From assembly GCA_964448135.1 (NCBI GenBank), contig CAYUVH010000009.1, positions 1 through 64,000 of the forward strand: DNA of 64,000 bases. Direction: 5' to 3'. The stretch is from CAYUVH01 sp964448135. GTDB lineage: Bacteria > Verrucomicrobiota > Verrucomicrobiia > Limisphaerales > UBA8199. The notes beneath the pieces were generated by a model. It saw only the letters and a list, made by a program, of their open reading frames with translations, was not told where the DNA came from and ran no database searches. Positions 35,502-44,721 of the stretch are shown here, in pieces. Position numbers and translations under genes: made by a program. Numbering within the stretch: the first letter of the stretch is position 1; each line of letters begins with the position of its first letter.

Positions 35502-38423
35502 ATGGATAAAGAAACCAGCGTTGAAAAGAGATTTACCGCCGCGTGGCTGCCATGGGTGATCGCTGCCGGAGCGCTGGTCGTTTACCTTGCCACGCTCAAT
35601 CCGCTGGCCACCTTCAACAGTCTGGCGCCGGTCACTCGCGTCAGCGGATTTAGCTGGATCCCGGAGCTCTTCGGCCCGCTCGTTTACCTGGTGACGTACC
35701 CTTTCCGCTGGCTTCCCGTCGCGCTGCTGCCCGTGGCGATTAACGCCTTCACCGCGGTATGCGCGGCCCTGACCCTTGCCTTGCTGGCCCGCTCAGTTGC
35801 CCTCCTGCCGCACGACCGCACCGACGAGCAGCGCCGCCGCGAACGCAGCGAACATGCCTTGCTTTCGTTCCCCCTTGCCTGGGTTCCGCCCCTGTTTGCC
35901 GTCATGGTTTGCGGATTGCAACTCAGCTTTTGGGAAAACGCGACGGCCGCGACCGGAGAGATGGTGGACCTGCTGGTATTCGCCTACGTGGTCCGCTGCT
36001 TTCTGGAATACCGGATCGACGAGCGCGATTCCTGGCTGTATCGCGCCGCGTTTGTGTTTGCGCTGGGTGTGACCAACAACTGGGGATTGATCAGCTTTTT
36101 CCCCGCGGTCCTGGTCGCGTTGATCTGGACCAAACGGCTTGGATTCTTCCACGGACCGTTCTTGATCCGGCTCGCTCTGTGCGGATTCGCCGGACTGCTC
36201 CTCTACCTGCTGCTGCCGTTTATCACGAGCCATTCTGAAAACGCGGCCATTCCCTTCTGGCCGGCCCTGAAGTACACGATTGCTACCCAAAAGCAGTCGT
36301 TGCTCCACGTTTATCGGAACGGCCGGCCCGTCATCCTGGTCTTCTGCCTGACTTCAATAGTGCCCCTGTTTCTGATCGGCATCCGGTGGGCATCCTCCTT
36401 CGGCGATTCCAGCAAGCTGGGCGCCGCGCTGGCCACCTTCATGTTCCACCTGGTCAACGCGTTCTTTTTGCTCGCCTGCGTGTGGATCGCGCTGGATCCC
36501 GCCGTCAGCCCGCGAAACAAGGGGGCCGAACTGCCTTTTCGACCTTTGCTCCCGTTCCTTTCCCTCTATTACCTGGGCGCATTGAGCGCCGGCTATTTTG
36601 TCGGATACTTTCTGTTGGTCTTCAGCGGGCCTCCCGCCGGCGGTCCGCGCACGCCCGGAATCATACGCTGGCTGCGCCCCCGGATCCAAATACTTGTCTG
36701 GGCATTGATTGCGCTCGCGCCCACTTTGCTCATCTATCGCAATCTGCCACAAATCCGTTTTACCAACGGCATGGCCTACAAAAACTTCGCCGCCCTGACG
36801 GCGAAGGGATTGCCAAATCACGGCCTGGCGTTGAGTGATGATTTGCGCCGCACCTACCTTACCAAGCTTGCGCTCACCCAGACCGGCACCGCCAGCAATT
36901 ATCTCTTCCTTGACACGGAGGCTTTCCGCTGGCCTGCGTACCAGAAATTCATCGCCCGCAGCAACCCCAAACTCTGGACGACGTCCATCCCAACAAACCG
37001 CACCGATGCTTTGGCCCCGATGGAAATGTACCAGTTGGTCGGCGAGCTGATGAAGTCCAACACGGTCTCGTATTTGCACCCCAGTTTCGGCTATTACTTC
37101 GAGTTCTTCTGGTTGGAACCGAATGGCATCGCCAGCACGTTGAAGCCGTTCCCCAAGGACGATGTGCTGCTGCCAGCCCTGTCCCCGGAACTGATCGAAC
37201 AGAATCAGCGGTTCTGGTCGGACGCGGAGGACTCTGCGCTCAAGCCGGTGGCGGCGGCGCTCAATAATCCGGGACCCGCCCGCAAAATCGAATTCCTGGA
37301 GTATTTGATGCGGAAACTCCGCCTCAAGCATGAGTTGAACCGCGACGCGCAGGGGCTGGGCGCCTGGTATTCACGGAGCGCCGATTTCTGGGGCGTTCAA
37401 CTCCAACGCGCCGGCCGGCTGCCCGCGGCAGGACGGCTGTTCCAAACCGCGCTGGAGCTGAACCCCGAAAACGTAGCGGCGCGCGTCAATCTGGATTGCA
37501 ATGCCAATCTCGTGGCCGGACGCAAAACCAACAACCAGCTCGCCAGGTCGGTCGAGGAACAGTTCGGGAAATATCGTAACTGGAACGACGTCGTCGGCGA
37601 AAACGGCCCCTTCGACGATCCCAATTTCTGTTTCGAACAGGGCCGGGTGGCGGTGCGCAGCGAACTTTACCGGCAGGCGATTCATCAATTTGAACGCGCC
37701 TCCGCGCTGGACCCGGACAACATCGGCGCGCGCATGTGGCTCGCCCAGCTGTACGTCCTGAGCAAGAAACCCGCCGACGCCGTCGAGGTCATCAAAGCCC
37801 TGCACGAGCGCAAGGAACTTCGCGACGCCGCCAACACCAATCGCATACAGCTGCTGCTGGTGGAGATTTCCTCCCACCTGGCCAGCCAGGATCTGCCCGG
37901 GGCGGAGCAGGTCATTCAACGCGCGCTCAAATCCTTCCCCGCGGATGAAGGCATTATTTCGACCGCCGCGCGCGCCTACATGAATTTCGACTTTTTCACC
38001 AACGCCGTCGAGATGCTCGACCAGCAGCTGCTGATTTCCTCCAACAACGTCGGCACGCTGGTCAACAAGGGTTTTTGCTGCCTGCAGAGCCAGCGTTACC
38101 CGCTGGCCATCGCCACGCTTAAACAAGCGCTCCTGATCGAGACCAATGCCGCCTCGGTAAATTATTCCTCTGCGATGCTCGACCTGGCTATTGCCTTGCT
38201 GCGCAACGGAAATCTGGAGGAAGCCAAAGAGCTTTATCAAAAGCTTCAGAAGATGTATCCGAACGCCTTCCAGATTCCCTTCGGCTTGGGGGAAATCGCT
38301 TACCTCCAGAAGGACACCAACGCCGCCGTGCGTAACTACGAACTCTACCTGACCATGACCGTGACCAACACCGCCGAAGGCAGAGTGATCCTGTCACGAC
38401 TGCGGGAACTCCGCCCGAAGTAA
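35502..38423 (+). CDS. DUF2723 membrane protein with TPR tail
   Basis: A 973-residue polytopic protein. The N-terminal part ('VIAAGALVVYLATLNPLATFNSLAPVTR') resembles the DUF2723 domain of Bacteroidetes and Verrucomicrobia. That family is thought to be a GT-C-like glycosyltransferase group related to protein O-mannosyltransferases. About ten hydrophobic segments run to near residue 410. From about residue 625 there are TPR-like repeats, including 'GRLFQTALELNPENVAARVNL' and 'AIHQFERASALDPDNIGARMWLAQLY'. The GT4 gene follows 4-13 bp later, suggesting joint work in envelope glycan or glycoprotein assembly. Confidence 0.8.
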   Translation: MDKETSVEKRFTAAWLPWVIAAGALVVYLATLNPLATFNSLAPVTRVSGFSWIPELFGPLVYLVTYPFRWLPVALLPVAINAFTAVCAALTLALLARSVALLPHDRTDEQRRRERSEHALLSFPLAWVPPLFAVMVCGLQLSFWENATAATGEMVDLLVFAYVVRCFLEYRIDERDSWLYRAAFVFALGVTNNWGLISFFPAVLVALIWTKRLGFFHGPFLIRLALCGFAGLLLYLLLPFITSHSENAAIPFWPALKYTIATQKQSLLHVYRNGRPVILVFCLTSIVPLFLIGIRWASSFGDSSKLGAALATFMFHLVNAFFLLACVWIALDPAVSPRNKGAELPFRPLLPFLSLYYLGALSAGYFVGYFLLVFSGPPAGGPRTPGIIRWLRPRIQILVWALIALAPTLLIYRNLPQIRFTNGMAYKNFAALTAKGLPNHGLALSDDLRRTYLTKLALTQTGTASNYLFLDTEAFRWPAYQKFIARSNPKLWTTSIPTNRTDALAPMEMYQLVGELMKSNTVSYLHPSFGYYFEFFWLEPNGIASTLKPFPKDDVLLPALSPELIEQNQRFWSDAEDSALKPVAAALNNPGPARKIEFLEYLMRKLRLKHELNRDAQGLGAWYSRSADFWGVQLQRAGRLPAAGRLFQTALELNPENVAARVNLDCNANLVAGRKTNNQLARSVEEQFGKYRNWNDVVGENGPFDDPNFCFEQGRVAVRSELYRQAIHQFERASALDPDNIGARMWLAQLYVLSKKPADAVEVIKALHERKELRDAANTNRIQLLLVEISSHLASQDLPGAEQVIQRALKSFPADEGIISTAARAYMNFDFFTNAVEMLDQQLLISSNNVGTLVNKGFCCLQSQRYPLAIATLKQALLIETNAASVNYSSAMLDLAIALLRNGNLEEAKELYQKLQKMYPNAFQIPFGLGEIAYLQKDTNAAVRNYELYLTMTVTNTAEGRVILSRLRELRPK

Positions 38424-38436
38424 CGCCGTGGCCGTG

Positions 38437-39603
38437 ATGCGCGTCACCCACGTCATCACTCGCTTGATCGTTGGCGGCGCGCAGGAGAACACCATCGCCT
38501 CCGTGCTCGGCCTGCGGCAGGTTCCGGGGTTCGAGGTGGATCTCATTTCCGGTCCTACCACCGGTCCGGAAGGCTCTCTCGAGCCCGCGCTCTCCCGCAG
38601 CCCGGGTGTTCTCGCCGTGGAACCGCATCTCGTTCGCCCGGTGCATCCCTGGCATGATTGGCGCGCCAGGCAAAAGCTGACCGCGCTGTTCCGCGCGCGC
38701 AGGCCCGATATCGTGCACACGCACAGTGGGAAAGCCGGTTACCTGGGACGGCTGGCGGCCGCGAGGGCCGGAGTACCCATCATTATTCACACCATTCACG
38801 GCCCCTCCTTCGGCCCCTTTCAAGGCCTGGCTGCGAATGCGCTTTTTACCTTCGCCGAACGCCGCGCCGCCCGGGTCACAAGCCATTTCGTCGTCGTTGC
38901 CGACGCCATGAAACGGCAGTATCTCGCCGCGGGCGTCGGCCAGCCGGAGCAGTTCACGCGCATTTTCAGCGGCTTCCCGCTCGAACCATTTCTCGCGGCT
39001 CGAAACGACACCGCGTTGCGCGCGCGGCTCGGACTGGCGCCGGATGACATTGTCGTCGGCAAAATTGCCCGGCTTTTCAAATTGAAAGGCCATGACGATT
39101 TGCTGGCCGTGGCACCCGAGATCGTACGCCACAACCAGAAGATCAAGTTCCTGCTTGTCGGTGACGGCGCCTGGAGGGAACGGCTTGAAGCAAAAGCGCG
39201 GGATTTGGGTGTGGCCAGGAATTTTGTATTCGCCGGACTGGTGCCCCCTTCCGAGGTTGCCGCCCATGTGGGCATCATGGATCTGGTGGTACACCTGTCG
39301 CTGCGAGAGGGGTTGCCGCGCGCCCTTCCGCAGGCCCTGGCTGCCGGACGGCCAGTGATTGCCTACGATTGCGATGGTGCCAATGAGGTTTGCCGTGACA
39401 ACGTCAGCGGCATCTTGCTCAAGCCGGGCGATCTCGCAGGGCTGACCGTCGCACTGTTGAAATTAGCCGGCGATCGGGAGCTGCGGATGAAGCTGGGTAA
39501 TGCCGGGCGTGACTTCGTGCAGGCGAACTTTTCGGTGGACCAGATGGTCGGCGGGCTGACCAACCTGTACCGGGGATTTTCCCGGGGTCGAAGTCGGGAA
39601 TAG
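38437..39603 (+). CDS. GT4-family glycosyltransferase
   Basis: A 388-residue GT-B enzyme that should transfer a sugar from a nucleotide donor to a lipid-linked or cell-surface acceptor. The N-terminal domain has 'HVITRLIVGGAQENT' (glycine-rich loop). The C-terminal domain has 'VGKIARLFKLKGHDDLL', 'KFLLVGDGAWRERLEAKARDLGV' and the E-x7-E region 'LSLREGLPRALPQALAAGRPVIAYDCDGANEVC', all typical of GT4. I use the ATG at 38437; a GTG at 38428 lies three codons upstream. Tightly follows the DUF2723 gene. Confidence 0.9.
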   Translation: MRVTHVITRLIVGGAQENTIASVLGLRQVPGFEVDLISGPTTGPEGSLEPALSRSPGVLAVEPHLVRPVHPWHDWRARQKLTALFRARRPDIVHTHSGKAGYLGRLAAARAGVPIIIHTIHGPSFGPFQGLAANALFTFAERRAARVTSHFVVVADAMKRQYLAAGVGQPEQFTRIFSGFPLEPFLAARNDTALRARLGLAPDDIVVGKIARLFKLKGHDDLLAVAPEIVRHNQKIKFLLVGDGAWRERLEAKARDLGVARNFVFAGLVPPSEVAAHVGIMDLVVHLSLREGLPRALPQALAAGRPVIAYDCDGANEVCRDNVSGILLKPGDLAGLTVALLKLAGDRELRMKLGNAGRDFVQANFSVDQMVGGLTNLYRGFSRGRSRE

Positions 39604-39606
39604 CCA

Positions 39607-39635
39607 TTGACACACCAGCTACCCAACCGTAACTT
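39607..39635 (+). promoter_or_regulatory. Candidate promoter of the Pro/Ala-rich gene
   Basis: A perfect -35 box TTGACA at 39607-39612, a 17-bp spacer and a weak -10 TAACTT at 39630-39635 lie 18 bp before the ATG at 39653. The -10 matches only three of six positions. Confidence 0.4.
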
Positions 39636-39652
39636 GAAGCGCAATAGATCTT

Positions 39653-40072
39653 ATGCCTGAGAATATTCCGAATATTCCCACCGGGGCTGTGCCGCCGCCG
39701 AAGAAGGAAACCGGCAAGGTTCAACCGAAGAAGGAAACCGTCCGCATCAATTTGCCGCCGAAGCCCTCGGCCGCGCCTACGATCAAACTGCCGACCCTGC
39801 CCCCCAGTCAGGCAACCGGTTCGGCCCCTGCTCCCGCGGCCCATGCCGCCCCTGCTCCCGCGGCTGCGCCTCGTCCGAGTGCTGCCGCCCCCGTTGCGGC
39901 CGCCCGTCCCGCCGCCGCTGCTCCGGTTCCGCGTCCGTCCCAGGCCGCGGCCGTTGCTGCCAGGCCGGCTGCGATCAGCGCTGTCGATTCGATTCTGGCC
40001 ATCGTTGCCGCGGTGGTTGCCCTAGTCGCCGCCGGCTCGACCGCCTACCTGATCTGGATGTTGCCCAATTAA
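39653..40072 (+). CDS. Pro/Ala-rich protein with C-terminal membrane anchor
   Basis: A 139-residue protein. The first ~110 residues are low-complexity, rich in Pro, Ala and Lys ('PPPKKETGKVQPKKETVRINLPPKPS' style early, then long P/A tracts). A single hydrophobic helix at about 115-135 ('ILAIVAAVVALVAAGSTAYLIW') ends the chain, so it is probably tail-anchored with the flexible part in the cytoplasm. Function unknown. It sits just before trxA. The P/A tract raises antisense open frames that are not genes. Confidence 0.7.
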   Translation: MPENIPNIPTGAVPPPKKETGKVQPKKETVRINLPPKPSAAPTIKLPTLPPSQATGSAPAPAAHAAPAPAAAPRPSAAAPVAAARPAAAAPVPRPSQAAAVAARPAAISAVDSILAIVAAVVALVAAGSTAYLIWMLPN

Positions 40073-40135
40073 CCCCAGGGCCTTTCGGTCCGTGGGCGCG
40101 ACCACCGTCTATAACTCCGTACCCTTTTGTTTGCT

Positions 40136-40468
40136 ATGGCAGCCGCCAATATTGTCAATTTGACCAAGGATAATTTCACCACCGAAGTCATCCAATCCAC
40201 CGCTCCCGTACTGGTCGATTTCTGGGCCGAGTGGTGCGGACCCTGCAAGATGATCGGGCCCATCCTTGATGAACTCGCCGAGGAATACAATGGACGCGTC
40301 CGCATCGCCAAGGTGGACATTGACCAGCAACAGGAACTCGCCGCTCAATTCGGCATCCGCTCCATTCCCACGCTGCTGATTTTCAAGCAAGGCCAGGTGG
40401 CCGAGCAAATCGTCGGTCTCCGCAGCAAGCGCGACCTCAAAAACGCTTTCGACCGCGTCGCGGCCTGA
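40136..40468 (+). CDS. trxA: Thioredoxin
   Basis: A 110-residue thioredoxin with the redox-active WCGPC motif (C34 and C37), the buried Asp in 'LVDFWAEWCGPCK' and the cis-Pro in 'RSIPTLLIFKQGQ'. It reduces disulfides in the cytoplasm; there is no signal peptide when translation starts at the ATG at 40136 (a TTG at 40127 is less likely). A TATAAC at 40110-40115 may be its -10 box, but no good -35 is seen. Confidence 0.96.
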   Translation: MAAANIVNLTKDNFTTEVIQSTAPVLVDFWAEWCGPCKMIGPILDELAEEYNGRVRIAKVDIDQQQELAAQFGIRSIPTLLIFKQGQVAEQIVGLRSKRDLKNAFDRVAA

Positions 40469-40568
40469 GGGTCGTCCGTCCCTCGCATTTCTCAAGCTTG
40501 CGTCTGAATCCTGTCGGGGCGAACATGCCTCGTCGCCGGTGTGGGATCACCGGTTGGCAACAGGTTCA

Positions 40569-41579
40569 ATGTCGTTCAACATCACGCCCGGCCAGCTTGC
40601 GCGCCATGGTGAGTTCTATCACCAACTCAGCCAGTTGCTGACGGCCGGCCTGGGCCTCATTCCCGCCCTGGGGCAATTGGAACGCAGCGCCCCCGCTCCG
40701 CGCTACCGCTTATGGGCGCGGTCATGGACTGCGGAGCTGAACCACGGCTTCACCTTCTCCGAAACACTCGAACGTTCCGAATACACCCTCTCCGAGTTCG
40801 ACCTGGCGCTGATCCATGCCGGCGAACAAAGCGGTCGCCTCGATGCGGCTTTGCGTCTGCTGGCCGAATACTACTCGGAGCGTGCCCGGCTCGCCCGGCA
40901 GGTGCTGGGGGACATGGCTTATCCGGCTTTCCTGCTCCACGCCGCCGTATTCCTTCTGCCCTTTGCCCACGCTTTTACCAGCGGAAACTGGCTGGGTTAT
41001 TTCGCCCTCATCTTCAGCATCCTGATTCCCCTTTACGCCATTGTGATCATCGGCATTTACGCGGGTCAGGGCCGGCATGGCGAAGGCTGGCGCTCCTTCC
41101 TCGAAAAGATCCTGCGACCGGTTCCCATCCTTGGCGGAGCGCGATCGTCGCTCGCGCTATCGAGGCTGTGCGCGGCACTGGAATCGCTCATCAGCGCCGG
41201 CGTCAGCATCGTGGTGGCCTGGCCGCTCTCCGCCAACGCCAGCGGTTCGCCCTCCCTGCGCCGGGAAGTGCAGACCTGGGGTCAGCAATTGGATGCGGGC
41301 GTCACCCCGGCGGAATTGGTTTCGTCCTCGGGCAAATTTCCCAGCCTTTTTGTCAGCCAATATACCACCGGCGAAATCAGCGGCTCGCTCGATAACGCGC
41401 TGCTGCGGCTGCGCGATTACTATCGCGAAGAGGGCTCGCGCAAACTCCGGGCTTTCACCCAGTGGACCCCGAAATTGGTCTACCTGGCCATCGTGCTGGT
41501 GATCGCCTACAAGGTCGTGAGCTTTTACTCCGGTTACTTCAACCAGGTGCAGGAAATCGAAAAGGGGTTCGGCCCGTAA
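40569..41579 (+). CDS. Type II secretion / type IV pilus inner-membrane protein F (GspF/PilC family)
   Basis: A 336-residue polytopic platform protein. The two tandem GspF domains are visible: the first with 'HQLSQLLTAGLGLIPALGQLE' ... 'LIHAGEQSGRLDAALRLLAEYY', the second with 'SRLCAALESLISAGVSIVVAWPL' ... 'YTTGEISGSLDNALLRLRDYY'. Hydrophobic helices lie near 130, 160 and 315. The ATG at 40569 matches the family start. No ATPase or pseudopilin gene is next to it. Confidence 0.88.
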   Translation: MSFNITPGQLARHGEFYHQLSQLLTAGLGLIPALGQLERSAPAPRYRLWARSWTAELNHGFTFSETLERSEYTLSEFDLALIHAGEQSGRLDAALRLLAEYYSERARLARQVLGDMAYPAFLLHAAVFLLPFAHAFTSGNWLGYFALIFSILIPLYAIVIIGIYAGQGRHGEGWRSFLEKILRPVPILGGARSSLALSRLCAALESLISAGVSIVVAWPLSANASGSPSLRREVQTWGQQLDAGVTPAELVSSSGKFPSLFVSQYTTGEISGSLDNALLRLRDYYREEGSRKLRAFTQWTPKLVYLAIVLVIAYKVVSFYSGYFNQVQEIEKGFGP

Positions 41580-41598
41580 GCCAGCCGCATCGGGATTC

Positions 41599-43878
41599 CT
41601 ATCCGGCTTGGGTTGCTCGCTTTTTGGGAGCCAGGAACCATTCACGCCCAACCCCGAACAAAAACGCCGTCAGCAGAATGAACGGAATCAGGGCGAGCAA
41701 GTCCGCGGACGCCCCCTCGTAAAATGGATTGTTCACCGTGGCCCATTGGACGAGCCGGTTGTCCAGTTTATCCAAGGCGCCCTGCACGAACGCGATGATG
41801 ATGCCGGCAATTGCGCCACCGGCGATGTAACCGCTCGCGAGCAAAACCCCCGGACTCTTGTCCCCTTCGGCGGCCAGTTCTTCCTCGGAAAGATTGGATT
41901 TTTCCAGCTGGCTCCGGCGGGTCCGATCCACCAGCCAACGTACCACGCCGCCGATGAAAATCGGCACGGAAGACGCCACCGGCAAATAAACCCCGACAGC
42001 GAACGCCAGCGACGAAACACCGCACAATTCCAGCACGATGGAAATCATGACTCCGAACAACACGAGCGCCCAGGGGAGCTTGCGGTCGAGAATGCCCTTG
42101 ATGATGTAACTCATCAGCATCGCCTTGGGCGCGTCGTATTTCTTTGCCTCGGAACCATCCGTGCGATGTTTGTAGGTTCCATTGATTGCCGGATCCACCA
42201 GCCACACGGCCGCGCCAGAATCATTGACCAGGTATTTGCCCGCCGGTCCGCCTTCGGCGTCGGTCTTGTGCCACGAGCGATACGTTCCGGAGTCGGTTTT
42301 GCGTTCGGGCCCGGTGAGCGCTTCGCGCGGGCCGAAGCGAGCGTCGGCGGGGGCGACGAGCCCGGGCGCGACTTTGGCAGCCGGCATATACACGGTCCCG
42401 AAACTGTTTAGTTGCAGCAGCAGCGGCCCCAGCACCAGCGCGCTGGCGACCGAGCCGATGATGATGGAAAGCTGCTGCCATCGCGGCGTCGCGCCCAAAA
42501 GAAAACCGGTCTTGAGGTCCTGCGAAGTGCCGCCGGCGTTGGAAGCCGCCACGCACACGATCCCGCCCACCGACAATGCCGTGACGTAGTACGTTCCGCC
42601 AACCCAACCAACGAGGAGGAAGATCAGGCACGTGAACAACAATGTGGCTACGGTCATGCCCGAGATGGGATTCGAAGATGAACCGATTTCACCAGTCAAA
42701 CGCGAGGAAACCGTAACGAAAAGAAAACCGAAGATCGTGATGAGAATCGCTCCGAGCAGATTCATGTGTAGCGAAGGGGCCAGAAAAATCGCGATCACCA
42801 GCGCCGCAATTCCCGCTCCCACCCAGCTCATGGGGATGTCCAGGTCGGTGCGCAGCGCGCCGGCTTTTGTCTTTGCGGTCGCCGCCAGGTCCGACATCCC
42901 CGCACGCAGGCTGTGAATGATGGTCGGCAGCGAACGGCAAAGGCTGATGATGCCACCAGCCGCCACCGCCCCGGCACCAATATACAGGATGTAAGAGGAC
43001 CGGATCTCGCCCGGACTCATCTCCGCGATGAGTTTACGTCCGGGGGCGAGCGGATTGGCGAGGTGTTCTCCAAAGAACTTGATGAGCGGAATCAGGACCA
43101 TGCTGTTGAGCACACCACCGGCCATCATGATGCAGGCAATTCGCGGCCCGATGATGTAGCCCACGCCCAGCAGTTCAGGGGAAATGTCGGCGGAAATGAT
43201 CCCCCCCTTTAGCGGCGGGCCGAAAACTTTTTCCGGAACGTCTTTCCAGAGGCGAAAGGCCGACATCGCGGTCTTGTAGAGCAAACCAATCCCAAATCCG
43301 GTGAAGATGGCGGCGGCGCTCAACCCTGCCACTTCGCCCGCTTTGGCTTTGATGCCGGCCACCCGGCGCGATTCTTCGTCCGCGCCGGCCTTCAATACTT
43401 CGGCGCAGGCGGTACCTTCCGGATACTTGAGCTTACCGTGTTGGGCGACGATCAGTGCGCGCCGGGCAGGAATCATCATGAGGATGCCCAGCAGCGCCCC
43501 CAACAATCCCACGAGCATCACGCGGCTGATTTCCAAATCGAAACCGAGAATCAGAATCGCCGGCATCGTGACGCCGAGGCCGAAGGCGATGGATTCGCCG
43601 GCCGAACCGGCGGTTTGAACGATGTTGTTTTCCAGGATCGTCGCGTCGCGGCCACCGAACTTCGACCACAACCGGAAGAGCGTAAGCGAAATGACCGCGA
43701 CCGGGATGGAAGCACTGACGGTCATGCTCACCTTGAGCACGAGGTAAAGCGACGATGCCCCGAACACCATGCCGAGCAGCGTGCCCAGGATGACCGCCCG
43801 CGGCGTCCACTCGCGCATCTGCGCTGACGCCGGGATGTAGGGCTTGAACGGCTCCCCAGGTTCTTGCTTCTCCGGCAT
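41599..43878 (-). CDS. OPT-family oligopeptide transporter
   Basis: A 759-residue inner-membrane transporter of the OPT superfamily, which move peptides or metal chelates with protons. Starting at the ATG at 43878, it opens 'YIPASAQMREWTPRAVILGTLLGMVFGASSLYL', the standard OPT start. About 16 hydrophobic segments follow, including 'ENNIVQTAGSAGES', a well-conserved family motif, and 'NAGGTSQDLKTGFLLGATPRWQQ'. A soluble insert near 540-610 is predicted periplasmic. It follows the FMN reductase gene by 19 bp, so the two are probably co-transcribed; this pairing could suggest a metal or flavin-linked substrate but proves nothing. Confidence 0.9.
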   Translation of the reverse strand: MPEKQEPGEPFKPYIPASAQMREWTPRAVILGTLLGMVFGASSLYLVLKVSMTVSASIPVAVISLTLFRLWSKFGGRDATILENNIVQTAGSAGESIAFGLGVTMPAILILGFDLEISRVMLVGLLGALLGILMMIPARRALIVAQHGKLKYPEGTACAEVLKAGADEESRRVAGIKAKAGEVAGLSAAAIFTGFGIGLLYKTAMSAFRLWKDVPEKVFGPPLKGGIISADISPELLGVGYIIGPRIACIMMAGGVLNSMVLIPLIKFFGEHLANPLAPGRKLIAEMSPGEIRSSYILYIGAGAVAAGGIISLCRSLPTIIHSLRAGMSDLAATAKTKAGALRTDLDIPMSWVGAGIAALVIAIFLAPSLHMNLLGAILITIFGFLFVTVSSRLTGEIGSSSNPISGMTVATLLFTCLIFLLVGWVGGTYYVTALSVGGIVCVAASNAGGTSQDLKTGFLLGATPRWQQLSIIIGSVASALVLGPLLLQLNSFGTVYMPAAKVAPGLVAPADARFGPREALTGPERKTDSGTYRSWHKTDAEGGPAGKYLVNDSGAAVWLVDPAINGTYKHRTDGSEAKKYDAPKAMLMSYIIKGILDRKLPWALVLFGVMISIVLELCGVSSLAFAVGVYLPVASSVPIFIGGVVRWLVDRTRRSQLEKSNLSEEELAAEGDKSPGVLLASGYIAGGAIAGIIIAFVQGALDKLDNRLVQWATVNNPFYEGASADLLALIPFILLTAFLFGVGREWFLAPKKRATQAG

Positions 43879-43897
43879 CGTGTTTTCGGTTCGCCGA

Positions 43898-44491
43898 TTA
43901 TTTACGGTGTCGCGCCAGGAAGCCCGGGTCTTTGCCCGCCAAATCCTTCCGCCGCTGGGTGGCCAAAACGCCGCCATAGACGCGGACGTCGTGCGCGAAC
44001 ATGGAGATGCGCTCGCGGAACCCCTCGCTCACAATCTGGCCATCCTTGACGTCGGCGCCTTCCGAGAGGGAAATACTATAAGGCAGCACCCACGCGTAAC
44101 ATTGGCGCGCCACTGTGCGGACCTGATCGGCCACAGTCAGACCCTTCTCGTGCGAAGCGACAATCGTGGCAAACATTTTGCCGGCAAACTCACGCCAGAA
44201 GTGGTCGAGAAAATTCTTCAAGGCGCTGCTCATGCTGCCGTGATAATCGGGCGTCGCGAGAATGATAACCTCTGCGCGATCCACGCGCTTCTGCAAATCG
44301 GCGTATTCCGGCGCATCGTGGGAAGTGTCTGGATTATAAAGCCCCAGCGGCTCCTTCGCGAAATCCAGTATGTCCACCACGCAACCCTGTTCGCGCAGCA
44401 GCCCGGCCACGTGCTCCGTCACGACACGCGTGACGGCGCGCTGCTGCAGGCTGCCAATCACGGCGAGGACGTGAACCGGTTGATTCGACAT
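43898..44491 (-). CDS. NAD(P)H-dependent FMN reductase
   Basis: A 197-residue flavodoxin-like reductase of the NADPH-dependent FMN reductase family. FMN-phosphate loop 'VIGSLQQRAVTRVV' and the 'ATPDYHGSMSSALKNFLDHF' motif are both present. It probably reduces FMN, quinones or azo compounds in the cytoplasm. It is first in a likely two-gene operon with the OPT transporter. The start is the ATG at 44491. Confidence 0.9.
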   Translation of the reverse strand: MSNQPVHVLAVIGSLQQRAVTRVVTEHVAGLLREQGCVVDILDFAKEPLGLYNPDTSHDAPEYADLQKRVDRAEVIILATPDYHGSMSSALKNFLDHFWREFAGKMFATIVASHEKGLTVADQVRTVARQCYAWVLPYSISLSEGADVKDGQIVSEGFRERISMFAHDVRVYGGVLATQRRKDLAGKDPGFLARHRK

Positions 44492-44541
44492 GGCGCGAAG
44501 TTAGGAAAGTTGCCGCGAAATGTCGAACCCGGGATGAAGAA

Positions 44542-44672
44542 AATGACGAAGCACGAATGACGAATGTCGAAAGAAGTCCGAAGCACGAAATCCGAATGTC
44601 GTTCGGCAGATTCCCAATTCGGGCTTTGTCATTCGGGTTTCTTTCGACATTCGTCATTCGTGCTTCGTCATT
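44542..44672. repeat. Inverted repeat with perfect 34-bp arms
   Basis: Positions 44542-44575 and 44639-44672 are exact reverse complements (34 of 34). The 63-bp interior keeps further partial complementarity. Arms contain repeated CGAATGNCGAA-type units. The element lies in the divergent gap between the FMN reductase and the lipid-kinase gene, and could form a very stable hairpin. No transposase ORF is inside. Confidence 0.9.
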
Positions 44673-44721
44673 CACCTCTTTTCTCTCGACTCCCCCGCCC
44701 TTCGCCACCCTAGACTTCCGC

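Noticed and set aside
44557..44721. N-terminal extension of the lipid kinase
   Set aside because: It is encoded by the 34-bp inverted repeat and lacks homology-like character. The GTG at 44722 fits the family start.
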